Of a stretch of 64,000 nucleotides of DNA, positions 35,124 through 45,915 are shown piece after piece. The first letter of the stretch is position 1. The number at the start of each line of letters is the position of its first letter. Source of the stretch: Aplectana chamaeleonis. Lineage: Eukaryota > Nematoda > Chromadorea > Rhabditida > Cosmocercidae. Position numbers and translations under genes: made by a program. The stretch covers positions 820,001 to 884,000 of the forward strand of contig JAPDOI010000136.1 in NCBI GenBank assembly GCA_029168955.1. The letters are read 5' to 3'. The notes below the pieces were generated by a model. The model saw only the letters and a list, made by a program, of their open reading frames with translations, ran no database searches and was not told the origin of the DNA.

Positions 35124-36060
35124 TGTAGTGAAATTGTTGAATATATTTGGCTGTTGCTTGTATACGCAGACAACATAATCACTAAATGTAGTGAATATGT
35201 TGCAAATGGATTTGGCAGGCGCTCTATGAATTATCAAAGTAAAATCACGCGTTAGAATGGGTTTTGCTTGGAGCGGATGTATATTGAATCAAATGAGAAC
35301 AAGCATAAGTCTAGCAACGAAAACGTTTCCATACAATGTGAGCAGTGAAAGCGTTGAGGACACGAAGACATAGGGTCAGTAGTTAATAAATTGTGTTAAA
35401 TTTCGCTTTCGTGATTTTTATCTAATCGGTGAGGGAAGGTCTAGTACCTTAGTGGGAGCTACACTGAAAAGGCAGATTAACATTCGAAACCCTTATTTCT
35501 ATCCCATAAGGCCACATTTCGTTCAGCAGTAATTGAGTGGTCTTTTTTCTTTTTGTCTTCATTCGCTCGCCAGAGGACCTTCTGACGAGTGATTTGACTC
35601 TGATAATTCATAGAGCGCCTGCCAAATTCATTTGCAACAATTTCACTACATTTAATGACTATGTTGCCTGTATATACAAGCACGCTCATGCCGATCATTT
35701 TTTCCGCAGGGCTACCGTAACCCTCCTTCGAAAATTTTCCAAGTGTCAGCTTGGATATAAGCACAGCGTAATAGCCAACAATCATGTTTGCACAATTTTG
35801 ACCTCCTTAGCCACATTCCAGTGGCTTCTCGAAGAGAATGAATGCATACCGCTCCTTTTCCCTTTTATACCCCGCATGTTATGTGCGTGTGTTATCGTTC
35901 GTTATCATGTTTTGTTCAAGAATTGTTACGGTAGCCCTGCGGAAAAAATGATCGGCATGGGCGTGCTTGTTCTGTGTATACCAGCAACAGCCAAATATAT
36001 TCAACAATTTCACTACATTTGAAAAATCAAGTTGAGAGCCAAATCCATTTAAACAATTTC
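35124..36060. repeat. Nested inverted repeats flanking PLE copy 2
   Basis: AATATATTTGGCTGTTGC (about 35145) returns inverted near 35990; the block at 35190-35260 returns inverted at about 35580-35640; TGCCGATCATTTTTTCCGC (about 35690) returns inverted near 35945. TTGGCTCTCAACTTGATTTT, left of the PLE (about 33465), also returns inverted at about 36025. PLE insertion into an older foldback repeat is the simplest reading. Confidence 0.6.
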
Positions 36061-36362
36061 ACGACATTTAAGAGCAATGCCTCCTTAACCTTTTCTGCGG
36101 AGCCCAACTTTCAGAAAGTTCACAACTTTTTTCAAGGGTCCCCCTTCTACATACAATATCGTCAGTCTCTGAAGGAGGATCCGCGATCCTGTTATGATAG
36201 CTTTATTATAAGAGTCAATTGATGTTTTTGAGAAAACATAGTGGTAGAAATGGAGAAAGAACCTATCCGCTGCTAAGATAGCAAGGTAATAGCTGCATCG
36301 CGGCTTCCTAGAGATAGGATACAAGGCATATACTTTTCGAATTTAAATGTCGAGAAAATTAA

Positions 36363-37103
36363 AGGCAGTGTTCACGATAAATCTCGTTCTCGAGGTCTCG
36401 GTGTGAAACACTAAGTTGGCAGGTGCTGTAGAGGATAGGGTCGAAGAAAGCAACGAAAACTGGCCAGCAATCAATAAAAACGGCTTTGAAAGCTATCCCG
36501 GTGCGCCTAAGGTGCGTCCGAATGAGAATGGCGGCCCATGCGGCCGGTGTGCTTGGCAGGCGGCCGTCGCGTTCGCCGCTCTCGGACGAGCATGCAAAAA
36601 TTTCCCACCGTCATCGACTACGAACGGGGCCGGCACCGGCTGGCAGCAAGCAGCAAGCGATCAATCAGCTCTGCGAACGGTGGGAGAGGGGACGGCCGTC
36701 GTTTGAAATCCAACACTCGTCCGAGGACGGCACATGCGACGGCCGCCTGCCAAGCACGCCGGCCGCGTGGGCCGCCATTCTCATTCGGGCACACTTTACC
36801 TATCCCGGTCCGCCCCCCCCCCAATCGGACGAGCTTGTGGCGCCGCACACGTTTCGATGGCAAATTGCCAAGCAACTCTGCCGCGTTTAGCATGATTGAT
36901 TCGCGCAGATTTCGCGACTAGCGCGCGCTTTACGAAATCAGCAGGGCCCATGATTCTTCGTCCACGCCCTGAATTTAGAAACCGTTATTTTGACTTATTC
37001 TGGACGTTTTTTTCCGCTGTTTCTTCACTATTAGTTACCACACGACCAAAAAATCCCATTTTTGGGTCGAACTCGAGTGCGATATTCATCGGGAACACTG
37101 CCT
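36363..37103. mobile_element. TTAA-flanked MITE, subfamily B, enlarged by a GC-rich foldback
   Basis: TTAA at 36359-36362 and 37104-37107; termini AGGCAGTGTTCACGATAA and the complement of a close variant. At 741 bp it is longer than other B copies because 36496-36812 is a GC-rich inverted repeat (arms of about 90 bp, e.g. TCCGAATGAGAATGGCGGCC against its complement), probably a second insertion. Overlapping Arg/Ala-rich frames here are not genes. Confidence 0.7.
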
Positions 37104-37107
37104 TTAA

Positions 37108-37840
37108 GAAGTGAGTTTTAAAATGACACAATTGTACCGGATCAATCGCTCTAGCCAAACTTCACCGGTTCCTGCTGATTTGGCTCGTCTGTGCCAGCGC
37201 AGACGTCTGATTCGGAGGCATAACTTGCATACGGTGTGCTGGACATTAAACTGAGGCCCTTAACACGTCCCATGATCTTCTACAGACCATCCTTCGGTCC
37301 TGCAGACATTCCACGACGTCCTGCACACCCCTACTGGGCCCAGCACACCAGAATTATAAAAATCAAACCGCAGATTCTATCCACAGTTTTCGCTAAGGTT
37401 CGTTCCGATACCCTTAGAATAAGGTTCCGCTTTACCGTGTGTTTGATGGATGGCACAAACGACATTCACATTGAGCCGTCACGGGTAAAGACTCGTTAGT
37501 TCCCCCCAACTACTGGATAGCTCATTGAGCCCTTCTGTTCCACGAGGTGCACCAACATGCTGCCCTCTTTTGAAGCTTCAAGTGCTCCTGTTGCTGCTCC
37601 AGGCTCCGGCAACAACCTCCTGCGCTTCTATGTTGCCCCAACTGCTGTTCTCGACACCACCGACAACAAGGTCATGAGAGACCTTATTTCACGAGTGTAG
37701 GAACGAATACGGAAAAGCATGATATCATTCCACCAACCCACTTCTCATCACGGTTAATAATGGGATGGAGATGTTTTGCACACTCTTATTACCCATTGGT
37801 TTACGGTGGATGAAATCTGCGGTTTGAATATTATAATTTT
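37108..37840. other. No gene; minisatellite scraps
   Basis: 37280-37345 holds two or three decayed GTCCTGCACACCCCTACTGGG units. A 64-codon frame at 37560-37690 (LPSFEASSAPVAAPGSGNN in part) is short and matches nothing I know. Confidence 0.4.
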
Positions 37841-37844
37841 GTCC

Positions 37845-38225
37845 CAGCACACGTCCAATGATGTCCTGCATATTCTTACTGAGGTCCTGCACACCCCTAC
37901 TGGGTCCTGCACACGTCCCATGGCACTATTCTGGACGGGGGGAGACCACTCGGAATTCAAGAGAGAAGACAAATTAACCGCTTGAAACGTTATCAGTCCA
38001 AGTATTTCTATACTGTTTTCATAGCAACAGCGACTGATATCAGTATCAAGCATCTTTCATCAGAGTTTTGCTTCATTTCTACGGGTAAATCTTAGAAGGC
38101 CCCCCGTCTAGAATAGACCCACATGATGTCCTACACACTCCTACTGAGGTCGTGCACACAGTCCATGATGTCCTGCACACTTCTAGTGAAGTCCTCCACA
38201 CTGAACACGTCCCATGGCACTATTC
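37845..38225 (+). repeat. GTCCTGCACAC minisatellite, loci 3 and 4, in a duplicated segment
   Basis: Units at 37845-37925 and 38115-38225, each followed by CCCATGGCACTATTCTGGACGGGG and GAAACGTTATCAGTCCAAGTAT, so the segment is tandemly duplicated. The intervening 38007-38130 is nearly identical to 47670-47800. Confidence 0.75.
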
Positions 38226-38511
38226 TGGACGGGGGGGGGGCACTCAGAATTCAAGAAAGAAGTCAAATGAACCACCGCTTGAAACGTTATCAGTCCAAGT
38301 ATCGCTCCAGCCGTGAAGCGGCTGGAGTGGTTTGGTTTTGCCTAGGCCTTGTGATCACTTATGAATTTATAAAGTAGTTCATAAAACTTTTTAAACAAAT
38401 TTTCTGGAGATTTTCTTCTGGATATAAGTGAAGGGGTCCATAAGACTTCTGCTAATCAAATTTGAGCCAAATCGGTCCACAAATAACAAAGTTGCAAGCC
38501 TGAAAGCTTAA

Positions 38512-38994
38512 AGGCAGTGTTCACGATAATCTTCAATTTTGAGATTAATGGGTAAATCGATTGTTTGGCCCCCGGGTAGAACTGAAATGGCGCAGAAATC
38601 GAGAAAAACGCTACGGAAGGGCGCGAAATCCTTTACTCTCACCCCGCCTTTTTACTCTCACTGGAACTGTTTGTGGTGACAATGAAATCTTTTGTGGACC
38701 CGTGCTTCAGAATTCTACACTAACTGTTGCTCAGTTCTTTGCTTCGGACCCGAACTAATACTGTTTTGCAAAAAATGTTCTTCCATTTCCGATTAACCCC
38801 ATTTTCACCGGTGACAGCCACCGATTACATGTTCATACAACCGGACAACTAGTTCAGACCAGGAAATAATCTAACTGAAATAAGGCGTTTTAGTGCGTTT
38901 CTCGCCGCTTCTTCGTAATTTTGGTAACCCTTGGTGGCCAACGCATTGTTTTGAGAGGAAAACTCGGGAACGAAAATCATCGTGAACACTGCCT
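38512..38994. mobile_element. TTAA-flanked MITE, subfamily B, with a known empty site
   Basis: 483 bp, termini AGGCAGTGTTCACGATAA. It splits GAAAGCTTAAGAAAAT of composite copy 3. The uninterrupted text is present in copy 1 (about 11562) and copy 2 (about 24572), so the TTAA at 38508-38511 and 38995-38998 is a true target duplication. Confidence 0.9.
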
Positions 38995-39502
38995 TTAAGA
39001 AAATTTAATGGTGTGCGCCGTACGCCATGGGCCGTAGGCCGTCACACTTTCCACCAGGGGTGTGCGGCAAAGGAATTTAAAATTTCGGCAAACGGCAACG
39101 GCAAACCCCAAAAATGACTGGCAAACGGCAAAACGGCAAACGGCAAAATCTGTTTTTTGCTATAATACACCAACATTTGTTCAGTCGTGTGGTGTTTCAT
39201 GCAATATGCACCAGTTACTATGTGCCTTGCGTTTCACTAGAATTACAGGAAGAAAAAATCCCGCGACTGTTACATGCGACTGTTACATGCGAAATTACGG
39301 GACTGTTACATGCGACGCGCGCGACGGAAAGCCGCTGCGCTCACGTCGCTGGAGAGCTGCGTGCAGTCCGTTTAGCCAGCCGGACTGCTCTTGGGCGCTT
39401 CCCTTTCTGTGTATTCGGCCTACAAGCCGGCACGAGGCTTATTACGACAACAATGTCGGCTAAAAGCGAGCAATAAGTCGCTCTAAACGGTCCCAAACTT
39501 AA

Positions 39503-39986
39503 AGACAGTGTTCACGATAAAAACCATGTCTGATTTTTTGGTGGAGATCGGCAGCTGCGGGGCCTAGGACAACCCTAAAGTTGAAAAAACTAAGAAAAAT
39601 GAGCTCGGAACGGTCCCCTATGGCCCCAAAGTTTGGACACCCGTCAGCTCGTCACCCCAGATGCACTTTCCACGCCCACCGACGTGAACAAATGAATGCT
39701 CGAGATTGTGAGATAAGCGATGGTTTCCGATCAACAGCCCCGTACTTCCCTTCATTCTCAACTTCTCTCTTTACTCAGGTCAGCTCGCATACATCGGCTG
39801 CAAAAGACGGATGTTACAAGCCTCGGACATCTCGTCCACCATGCTTCCTTAGCTCAATTTTTGAGGGACCATAACTCCGTTCCCAGAAGGTCTTGTACGA
39901 TTCCAAAAACATCATCGGACTAAGCATGGGCCTTCTTCAAGACAGGCGGAAAAGCAGAAAAACGATTCTTATCGTGAACACTGCCT
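39503..39986. mobile_element. TTAA-flanked MITE, subfamily B, nested in hAT element 1
   Basis: 484 bp between TTAA 39499-39502 and TTAA 39987-39990. The latter is shared with the next MITE. Very similar to 63583-64000 and, inverted, to 13543-14027. Confidence 0.8.
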
Positions 39987-39990
39987 TTAA

Positions 39991-40475
39991 AGGCAGTGTT
40001 CACGATAATCTTCAATTTTGAGATTATTCGCTATGTTGATTAAGTGGCCCTCGGGTAGAACCAAAATGACGTAGAAATAGAGAAAAACGTGTCAGAAGTG
40101 CACGAACTTTCTAAGTATCACCTCGCCTCCTAAGTATCGCAGGAACTGTTTGTTGTGACCATGAAATCTTTTGTGAACCCGTCCTTTGCAATGCTCTACT
40201 CTCTATTGCTCCGTTCTTTCCTTAGGACCCTAACTAATCCTGCTTTGCATAAACTATTCTTCTATTTTCGATTGGCCCAATTTTCCACCGCTGAGAACCA
40301 CCATGAACATGTTCATCCAACCGGACAACTAGTCCATGTTATAGAATAAGTGTCACCGAAATACGACGTTTTAATGCCTTTCTCGCCGTTTCTTGGTAAT
40401 TTTGGTAACACTTGAAGGCCAACGCATTGTTTTATGTGAAAAACTCGGGGACGAAAATCATCGTGAACACTGCCT
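39991..40475. mobile_element. TTAA-flanked MITE, subfamily B, abutting the previous one
   Basis: 485 bp, termini AGGCAGTGTTCACGATAA and its complement, TTAA 40476-40479. Its interior resembles 38512-38994 rather than its neighbour, so the pair is two independent insertions at one TTAA. Confidence 0.8.
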
Positions 40476-40849
40476 TTAAATGTGGCGTGTTCGCACCACC
40501 CACTTCCCCTGTGGTTACAGAGGAAGTGGGTGGGGCGAGCACACCACGTTCAGGTTTCGGGGCAGTATATGTATTGCAATTATTATCATTTTTTCCTCTT
40601 TAGACCGTTTCTTAACAAACTCAGCTCTGCCACTGAGTCAACCTTTCGTTTCAGCTATGGATCTCGAAACCGAAAATATTATTGAACCTTGCCTCTAATG
40701 ACCGCTGTGAACACTGTTAAATTCAAAAAAAAGCCGAACAAAGTGTTTGCAGATTTTATCAATTTCCTGTCCCATTTTAGACCATCAACCCACCAGCCGA
40801 CTATAGGCGGACCGATTTATACGAGTTCTCAACCGGTTTGTCTGTTTGA

Positions 40850-41334
40850 AGGCAGTGTTCATGATGATTTTCGTTCCCGAGTTTTCCACTCAGAACAATG
40901 CGTTGGCCAAGTGTTACCAAAATTACGACGAAACAGCGAGAAACACTCTAAAACGTCGTATTCCAGTGTCATTATTTTCTGGCCTGGACTAGTTGTACGA
41001 TTTTATGAACATGTTCACGGTGGTTTTCACCGATAAAAAATGGGGCTAATGAAAAACGGAAGAATATTTTAGGCAAAACAGTATTAGTTAGGGTCTGAAG
41101 GAACGTACAAAGCAACAGAGAGTAAGTAGAGCATTGCAAAAGACGGTTCCACAAAAGATTTCATTGTCGCAGAGAGCAGTTCCTGTAAAACTTTATAGGC
41201 GGGGTTAGATTTTAGGATTTCGTGCCCTTCTGGTGCATTTTTCTCGCCTTCTCGGTCATTTCACTTCTACCCAAGGGCCAAACAATCTAATCAGCAATTA
41301 ATCTCAATATCAAAGATTATCGTGAAGACGGCCT
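40850..41334. mobile_element. MITE, subfamily B, nested in hAT element 1
   Basis: 485 bp. Left border TTGA (mutated TTAA) at 40846-40849, right TTAA 41335-41338. Inverted relative to 39991-40475. Confidence 0.75.
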
Positions 41335-41893
41335 TTAAATGTCCCCCCCCCTTTTTGATACCACTTGGTTTTTGTAATCTTGGAACTTGCAGGAATCTGA
41401 ATGGAAAAGAGTTTTTTTGCAAATTTAGCATTTCTAAGGGGTTAAAAGTTTCATAATTGAAAGAAGACATTTGGAGGCTCATAAACAACTTAGAACTTGA
41501 ATGAACTCATCTAATTAATTCGTCAAGAGTTTATAAGAGAGTTTATATTCTCATCAGTTACCAATTTAACGGGTACAATTGCACATTAAATCAGCTGGAA
41601 CTAGTCAAAATAATTATTTGTAGCAGCTTTGAATTGCTGACCAATACAAAAACTGCCATAAAGCCAAATCCTTTTGTTTTACCAATTTTTGCCGAAAATT
41701 TGCCGTTTTAGACGAAAATTTCGGCAAACGGCAACGGCAAACCCCAAAAATGACCGGCAAACGGCAATCGGCAAACGGCAATTGCCGCACACCCCTGCTT
41801 TCCACTCTTCACTGTCTCAGTAGTAGGCCATTGTTATATCTCCAGTCTGCGACCGCGACAGGTTCGCGCATCTGTTACGAATCGTGTCGGGAC

Positions 41894-43062
41894 CAGGGAT
41901 GTGCGTAATTACGACTAACGACTAACGAATTTAACGACTAACGGGCTTTTTGGGTGTTACGATTAACGACTAACGACTAATGAAATTGAAAATATTTTCG
42001 TAAGCAATCCCAAAATTCGTTAGAAAGCCAATAGTCATTCAAATCGCGCTCCAACCCAAGGCTAACGCCAGGATTAATACATATTGCCCTGTTGGTTGTT
42101 CTAGGTGAATGGTACAAAATAACCATAGCCTCCAGTATTCATTATTTCTACTGACACTGCTTCGCAGTTCTGGAACCCCCACATTATGACCCCACCGAAC
42201 GTTGCGCAAGGTTAGGCGCGGCGTTTATGCGACTCGCGCGACTTTATGGTAGGCTCACTGAACCGGTTCCGGCACTGTCCGGCTCCAGCGGAGATTTTCG
42301 CAGAGGACACTATCAGAGGTGATAATTTGGAGCTGTGCCTGCAGGCCACAACTGCCCAACGACGGTAGCTGAATACGGTGATTAGATTGTTAAAGGTGCC
42401 GTCCTCCGATTTTCAGTCATAAATTCGAGGTATAGGGTCTCTATAAAGTGGGGCTGGGATCTCTTAGGGGTAAAATTTTCACTTGGGTGCTAATTTCTTC
42501 CGACCTTTCCCTATTATGTGAGGAAGCTTGGAACCACGCGCGCACTCAACGCGCGACGCTGGGAAGAGAACAATTAGTGCAGAATCAGTGCAGTTCTCCG
42601 TGTTGTCACCATGGAGAAAATCTCTAATAACATCATATATCGCAGAATGGCAAATTTTGCACTGGAAAAAGAGCAGAGTTCAAGAATTTCTCCGTTTCCC
42701 CGTTTTTTTTTCTTATTGAAAAAATGACAAAGTTCGATAACCATACACTCTTGAGTATTAGGCTTTCGTGCATATTTTTAATTATGTATAATTATGTGCA
42801 CGTTTGCAGTTTGAACTAGGTTCTCTAACAAGGAGTGATTTTTGTCTTTAATGGCTATGAATGTTTTGGAAAACATACATCTCTTCATGCCTTCCTTTTT
42901 TCTATTCATGAGGATTTTTTTGCCTCAACTGTGCTTGTTTTCAAAGCCTAGATTTTTAACGACTAACGACTAACGACTAACGACTAACGACTAACGAGGG
43001 TTTCGGCCGGTTGAACGACTAACGACTAACGAATTACAAAATTTCTATTACGCACATCCCTG
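41894..43062. mobile_element. hAT-like element 2 with (ACGACTA)n subterminal arrays
   Basis: Starts CAGGGATGTGCGTAAT and ends with the complement of the same sequence. Perfect 8 bp target duplication GTCGGGAC at 41886-41893 and 43063-43070. Subterminal arrays are TAACGAC heptamers at both ends. 1169 bp, no transposase. Same terminal core as elements 1 and 3, but a different heptamer. Confidence 0.9.
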
Positions 43063-43183
43063 GTCGGGACCCACACTCTCACCATGAAAAAAGCTGAGGA
43101 ACACTTTGCATGCGCCGGTCGCGTCTCAGGGTCGCAGATGGGTGTTATACATTTAAATGTTAAAACCGTGCCGCAATCGGTTG

Positions 43184-43236
43184 CTGTCGCGGGCATCGGT
43201 CGCAGTGTGGCGCACTGCGACCGATGTCCGCGACAG
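43184..43236. repeat. 23 bp hairpin (CTGTCGCGG...)
   Basis: Arms of 23 bp with one mismatch around a 7-base loop; fragments of the same arm recur at about 41850 and 43515. Within composite copy 3. Confidence 0.75.
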
Positions 43237-43649
43237 CGACGGAGTAATTGGTTTAGCGCTGGTTTCCTCCGCTTTTCTTCTTTTTTTTGTAGTTCCTTCT
43301 TTCTTTTCCCTCCTGGAATCTTCACCTTATCCTAAATGTATAAGTCTTACAGCCTGCCTCTTTATAAAGCTGAAACCAAACTGATTTGCAGTTGATTTCG
43401 GGTTATTGACTTGTCTGCAATTGCGCGGGCTATAGCGCGTGTTAGACGTAAGTTGGCGTAATGTATGGCATAGCACAACTGGCCCTCAGCGGCTGCGACG
43501 TCGCTCTTGTCTGCGACCGCGACAGGGCTGTGGCAGAGTATAACAATGGCGGTAGCCATTGCCAATGGCCTCACGCGATCGATTGGGCAGGTTGGTAAGT
43601 TGTTAGTTGATACGTAGGTTGCTAATTAATCGACTTCTAGGTGAGTGGG

Positions 43650-43880
43650 GATTCTGATGGCGTCATCAGGACGTCGTGGAAAGTGCATAGGTCATCTGAT
43701 GACGTCATCAGGACGTCGTGGAAAGTACATAGGGCATCTGATGACGTCACCAGGACGTCGTGGAAAGTGCATAGGGTATCTGATGGCGTCATGAGGACGT
43801 TGTGGAAAGTGCATAGGTCATCTGATGACATCATCAGGACGTCGTGGAAAGTATATAGGGCATCTGATGATCAGGACCCA
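43650..43880 (+). repeat. 42 bp satellite, 5-6 diverged units
   Basis: Units with CATCTGATGACGTCATCAGG and ACGTCGTGGAAAGTGCATAG. Homologous to the 24.8-29.0 kb array but clearly diverged (GCATAGG replaces GCTTCGG). Confidence 0.85.
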
Positions 43881-43884
43881 ACTG

Positions 43885-44085
43885 GTGGTGAGCCAAGCGC
43901 CGGGGAAAGGGTGTGGAACCCGACAGTGTGTGCGCCAAGCTCTGAATAAAGTGTGAGGGACCCAACTGTGAGTGCGCCAATGGCCGGGGAAGTGTGTGGG
44001 ACTCAACTGGGGGTGCGCCAAGCGCCAAGAAAGATGCGCGGAACCCAACTTTGAATGCGCCAAGCGCATGGAAATGTGTGCTCAG
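43885..44085 (+). repeat. Second ~42 bp minisatellite (TGCGCCAAGCGCC)
   Basis: TGCGCCAA occurs at about 43930, 43972, 44013 and 44056 (spacing 41-43 bp), with GGAACCCAACTGTG-like spacers. Directly follows the CRE satellite and has the same period but an unrelated sequence. Confidence 0.7.
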
Positions 44086-44089
44086 ACAT

Positions 44090-45500
44090 TCGCTATTATG
44101 AACTCGATACCAAAAAGCAGGGTAGTTATCAACCGCCAACCAATAGGATACCAAAATCGATTACTGCAAATCAAAGCGCTGCCACGTTCGCAGTGTATTG
44201 GTTCGCTATAGGTCTGGTATTGGTGGAAACAGTACACTGTTATGAACCGCCAACAAATACGATTGCCTGTTATGATCCGCCAACCAAAAACGTCTTTCCG
44301 AGTTGACGATCGGTCCGCTCGCTTTTTATGCTGTAAGCGTCTAGCGACGTAGACAACATTTTTTTTATTGATTTCTGTTTCGTTCTATTATTTATGCCTT
44401 GTTTCTCTGTTTTCTGCTTTTATAAGCCTGCTTTTTCAATTTTCTCACTTCTTGCTGTGATTATTGGTTAATTTCGTCTAACCTCTCCTTCTACATGTAC
44501 TTAAAGTGGGTTATTCTTGAAGTTAACTTTTTTCAACCAGTGTTTTTTTTCTCAAAATTGGGAACAATATTAAACATTATCCGTTAAATAGGGTGCTTGT
44601 GTGCGCCACTGCGGAGGCACTGCCATATTCGACGGCTAAATTTTAATTTTATGCTCCATATTGAAGAGAAAAGAAACGGACCGTTTTGCAGGGATACTGC
44701 AAAACGGTCCGTTTCTTGTACAACGAAAACACACCCAAAGTCTCACATAGATTTAATTCGATAACTTTATTTCTTAATCAAGAAACACACGGAATGTATG
44801 TATGTGAGGGGTTCAACTACGACAGCCTACCCCCGCAGACAACAGACCAACAAAAAATACTACGCAGGAATAACACGAAAAAATATAAGCAGAAAAAACG
44901 CAACCACACCACCGACTTTTTTGTTGCCGTGGACTGTACGAGGACGCGAGGTCATAGATTTCAAGCATTGTAGGATAGCAGGTCATAGATTTCACGCATT
45001 GTCACTTCATCCTCTTGTCCCAGCTGCTTAAACCCGCGTCAGGGTTGGGTCTGAGCTTTGCCGACAGACCAAAAGAACTATTCTGAGAGGGGGACCAGGA
45101 CCCGTTGCTTATAAACCGAGAAAATGTGCGGGACACCCCGGAGAGTGAAGAGAAGGCCGAAACCACAGTCATAGCACCAGATCAAAATTTATTGACATTT
45201 CCAACCTCGTAAGCGATTTTCCTTTTTCTACTCTTTCTCGAACAATTTTTCCTTGAAGCGCTAACTCCCCCCCCCCTTCTCTAAACCCACCAACCGCTAC
45301 GCGCCATCACATTCTCAGTTCTGCCTCTCACTTCTTTGGTTATTTTTGTGAAAACAGTTAATATGTGATGATCACTACCTTTGAAACGAAGCGACCATAA
45401 CAAACCAAGCCACAAAGAAATGATGAACCTTCGTGTTATTCTCACACATGTAGGGGAGGCAGAAATAGTTCGATAACTAAATAAATTCCAAGCGAAACAG
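44090..45500. other. No gene; one 21 bp perfect hairpin
   Basis: AT-rich sequence of composite copy 3. At 44671-44717 AAGAAACGGACCGTTTTGCAG, a GGATA loop and the exact complement form a 21 bp stem. Direct repeats of AACCGCCAACAAAT-like text lie at 44125-44290. Confidence 0.5.
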
Positions 45501-45677
45501 GTTTGGTTGGCGTCAGAAACGTTCCAACAAAAAGGGAACAATAGGCAAGTAGGATGAGGAGAGTCTACAAAAATTGAACAATATTTTCTGATAGCATTGT
45601 TCCTCAGCTTCATTGTAGTCGATGATAAGAGATAAAGAAGCTGTTGTGCGACGAGAAATATTGATTATTCTCTTTAT

Positions 45678-45714
45678 CCGCAACGTTTCGGGTTATCAAC
45701 CCTTCATCAGGCAA
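45678..45714 (-). ncRNA. Hammerhead-like ribozyme of PLE copy 3
   Basis: Minus strand: UUGC (stem I), canonical box CUGAUGA, stem II A-GGGUU-GAU-AACCC (5 bp, perfect), GAAA, CGUU, GCGG (stem I with two G-U pairs). Same stem-III-less layout as the other PLE motifs, but with different helices. Lies about 200 bp downstream of the minus-strand PLE frame. Confidence 0.7.
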
Positions 45715-45915
45715 CTATAAAAGCACCACATCAAAACACGTCAAATTGAGTAGCGTTCAAAGTGATTAAGAGAGTGAGAACGCACAAGTGGGTGGAGCTG
45801 GAAAGTGTTCTTTCTTCGGCAACCGGCTAGAGACCCACTAGGACAACCAATGACAGCAATGCGACGGAAGTGGCCTGCGATGTCAAATGAATCGTCAGCA
45901 GTTGCTTATCAAACT

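Larger units (their letters stand above)
39055..41797. mobile_element. hAT-like element 1 with (CGGCAAA)n subterminal arrays
   Basis: Starts CAGGGGTGTGCGGCAA and ends with the complement of CAGGGGTGTGCGGCAA. Flanked by a perfect 8 bp duplication CTTTCCAC (39047-39054 and 41798-41805), the hAT hallmark. Both subterminal regions are made of CGGCAAA/CGGCAACGG heptamers. Length 2743 bp, of which about 1450 bp are three inserted MITEs, so the original was about 1.3 kb and non-autonomous; no transposase frame is seen. Confidence 0.85.
38302..45600. mobile_element. Composite (Helentron-like?) repeat, copy 3, heavily interrupted
   Basis: Recognisable blocks in the same order as copies 1 and 2: terminal hairpin and GGTTTGGTTTTGCC block (38306-38511), CGTACGCCATGGGCCGTAGG (about 39020), CTGTCTCAGTAGTAGGCC (about 41812), AGGTTGGTAAGTTG and ATCGACTTCTAGGTGAGTGG (43590-43650), 42 bp satellite (43650-43880), GGACCCGTTGCTTATAA (about 45090), a foldback fragment (45500-45600). 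Insertions within it: a MITE (38512), two hAT-like elements (39055 and 41894) and three MITEs nested in the first hAT. Confidence 0.55.

Noticed and set aside
36416..36921. Overlapping Arg/Ala-rich frames of 90-134 codons
   Set aside because: They fall in a GC-rich foldback inside a MITE; stops are rare because of composition.
43026..43384. Small hydrophobic frames near 43.1-43.4 kb
   Set aside because: Short, mutually overlapping, and inside composite repeat copy 3 across a hairpin; no signal beyond low-complexity Phe/Ser.
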